A DNA stretch of 23,668 bases from positions 1 to 23,668 of the forward strand of contig CAZNXJ010000048.1 of assembly GCA_964577115.1 (NCBI GenBank), in the 5' to 3' direction. Shown one piece after another: positions 23,567 to 23,668 of the stretch. Both the position numbers and the translations under genes were made by a program. Source of the stretch: CAZNXJ01 sp964577115 (GTDB lineage: Bacteria; Planctomycetota; Planctomycetia; Pirellulales; Pirellulaceae). A model generated the notes under the pieces. It was given only the letters and a program-made list of their open reading frames with translations. It did not search any database and was not told the DNA's origin. The stretch's first letter is position 1. Every line of letters begins with the position of its first letter.

Positions 23567-23627
23567 AGCGGTCAGCTTTCAGCTTTCAGCGGTCAGCTTT
23601 CAGCAGTCAGCTTTCAGCTGTGAGCGG
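23567..23627. repeat. Heptanucleotide tandem repeat AGCNNTC
   Basis: Eight consecutive 7-bp units start at 23567: AGCGGTC, AGCTTTC, AGCTTTC, AGCGGTC, AGCTTTC, AGCAGTC, AGCTTTC, AGCTGTG. They are followed by a partial AGCGG, with no phase slip. Only positions 4-5 vary, apart from the last unit. The repeat sits just upstream of the tRNA gene in the terminal gap (23551-23668), which has no gene. Confidence 0.85.
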
Positions 23628-23668
23628 ATGACTTTGCCGCCAAATCTAAGATCTGAAACGCATTTAAT

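Noticed and set aside
23567..23627. CRISPR array
   Set aside because: The repeats are 7 bp with no spacers, so this is a simple tandem repeat; no cas genes are nearby.

Overview
The window is GC-rich bacterial DNA with dense coding on both strands. The gene set points to a member of the Planctomycetota, probably Pirellulales-like. It has a very large protein kinase fused to a STAND NTPase and a sulfatase-modifying-factor (SUMF1/FGE) domain, an S46 dipeptidyl-peptidase, heavy two-component and c-di-GMP signalling, rare Shine-Dalgarno sites and short palindromic intergenic repeats. This assignment is inferred from gene content only; there is no rRNA or marker gene.

Layout. Positions 1-351 are non-coding, with tandem and palindromic repeats. 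On the minus strand follow a PLP aminotransferase (352-1602), an exported S46 peptidase of the DPP7 type (1674-3722), a lone threonine 3-dehydrogenase (3878-4906) and a calcineurin-like phosphoesterase (5062-5979). On the plus strand are a YegS/DAGK-type lipid kinase (6290-7219), a DksA/TraR-type regulator (7333-7785) and a VTT/TVP38 membrane protein (8040-8738). Convergent to these is a minus-strand run that may be one operon, read from 16717 down to 8804: membrane HAMP histidine kinase, hybrid REC-kinase-REC-REC-HPt protein, double-GGDEF protein, CDP-diacylglycerol synthase, CDP-alcohol phosphatidyltransferase. A REC-HD-GYP protein (17039-18292) diverges from its head. The right end carries a secreted Cys-containing protein of unknown function (18375-19187), the 1342-residue kinase fusion (19283-23311), tRNA-Arg(TCT) (23477-23550) and a heptanucleotide tandem repeat.

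How the parts may work together. The central block puts the means to make c-di-GMP (GGDEF), degrade it (HD-GYP) and control both by phosphorelay directly beside CdsA and a phosphatidyltransferase, with a lipid kinase and a VTT lipid-related membrane protein just beyond. This suggests, but does not prove, coupling of second-messenger signalling to phospholipid synthesis. The kinase fusion and the exported Cys protein downstream of it form a second possible unit. Its C-terminal SUMF1 domain lacks both catalytic cysteines, so it is probably a binding module and not an oxidase.

Most genes lack a Shine-Dalgarno site. Several have a pyrimidine-rich tract ending in TTCC immediately before ATG, while the three plus-strand genes at 6290, 7333 and 8040 have clear purine-rich sites.
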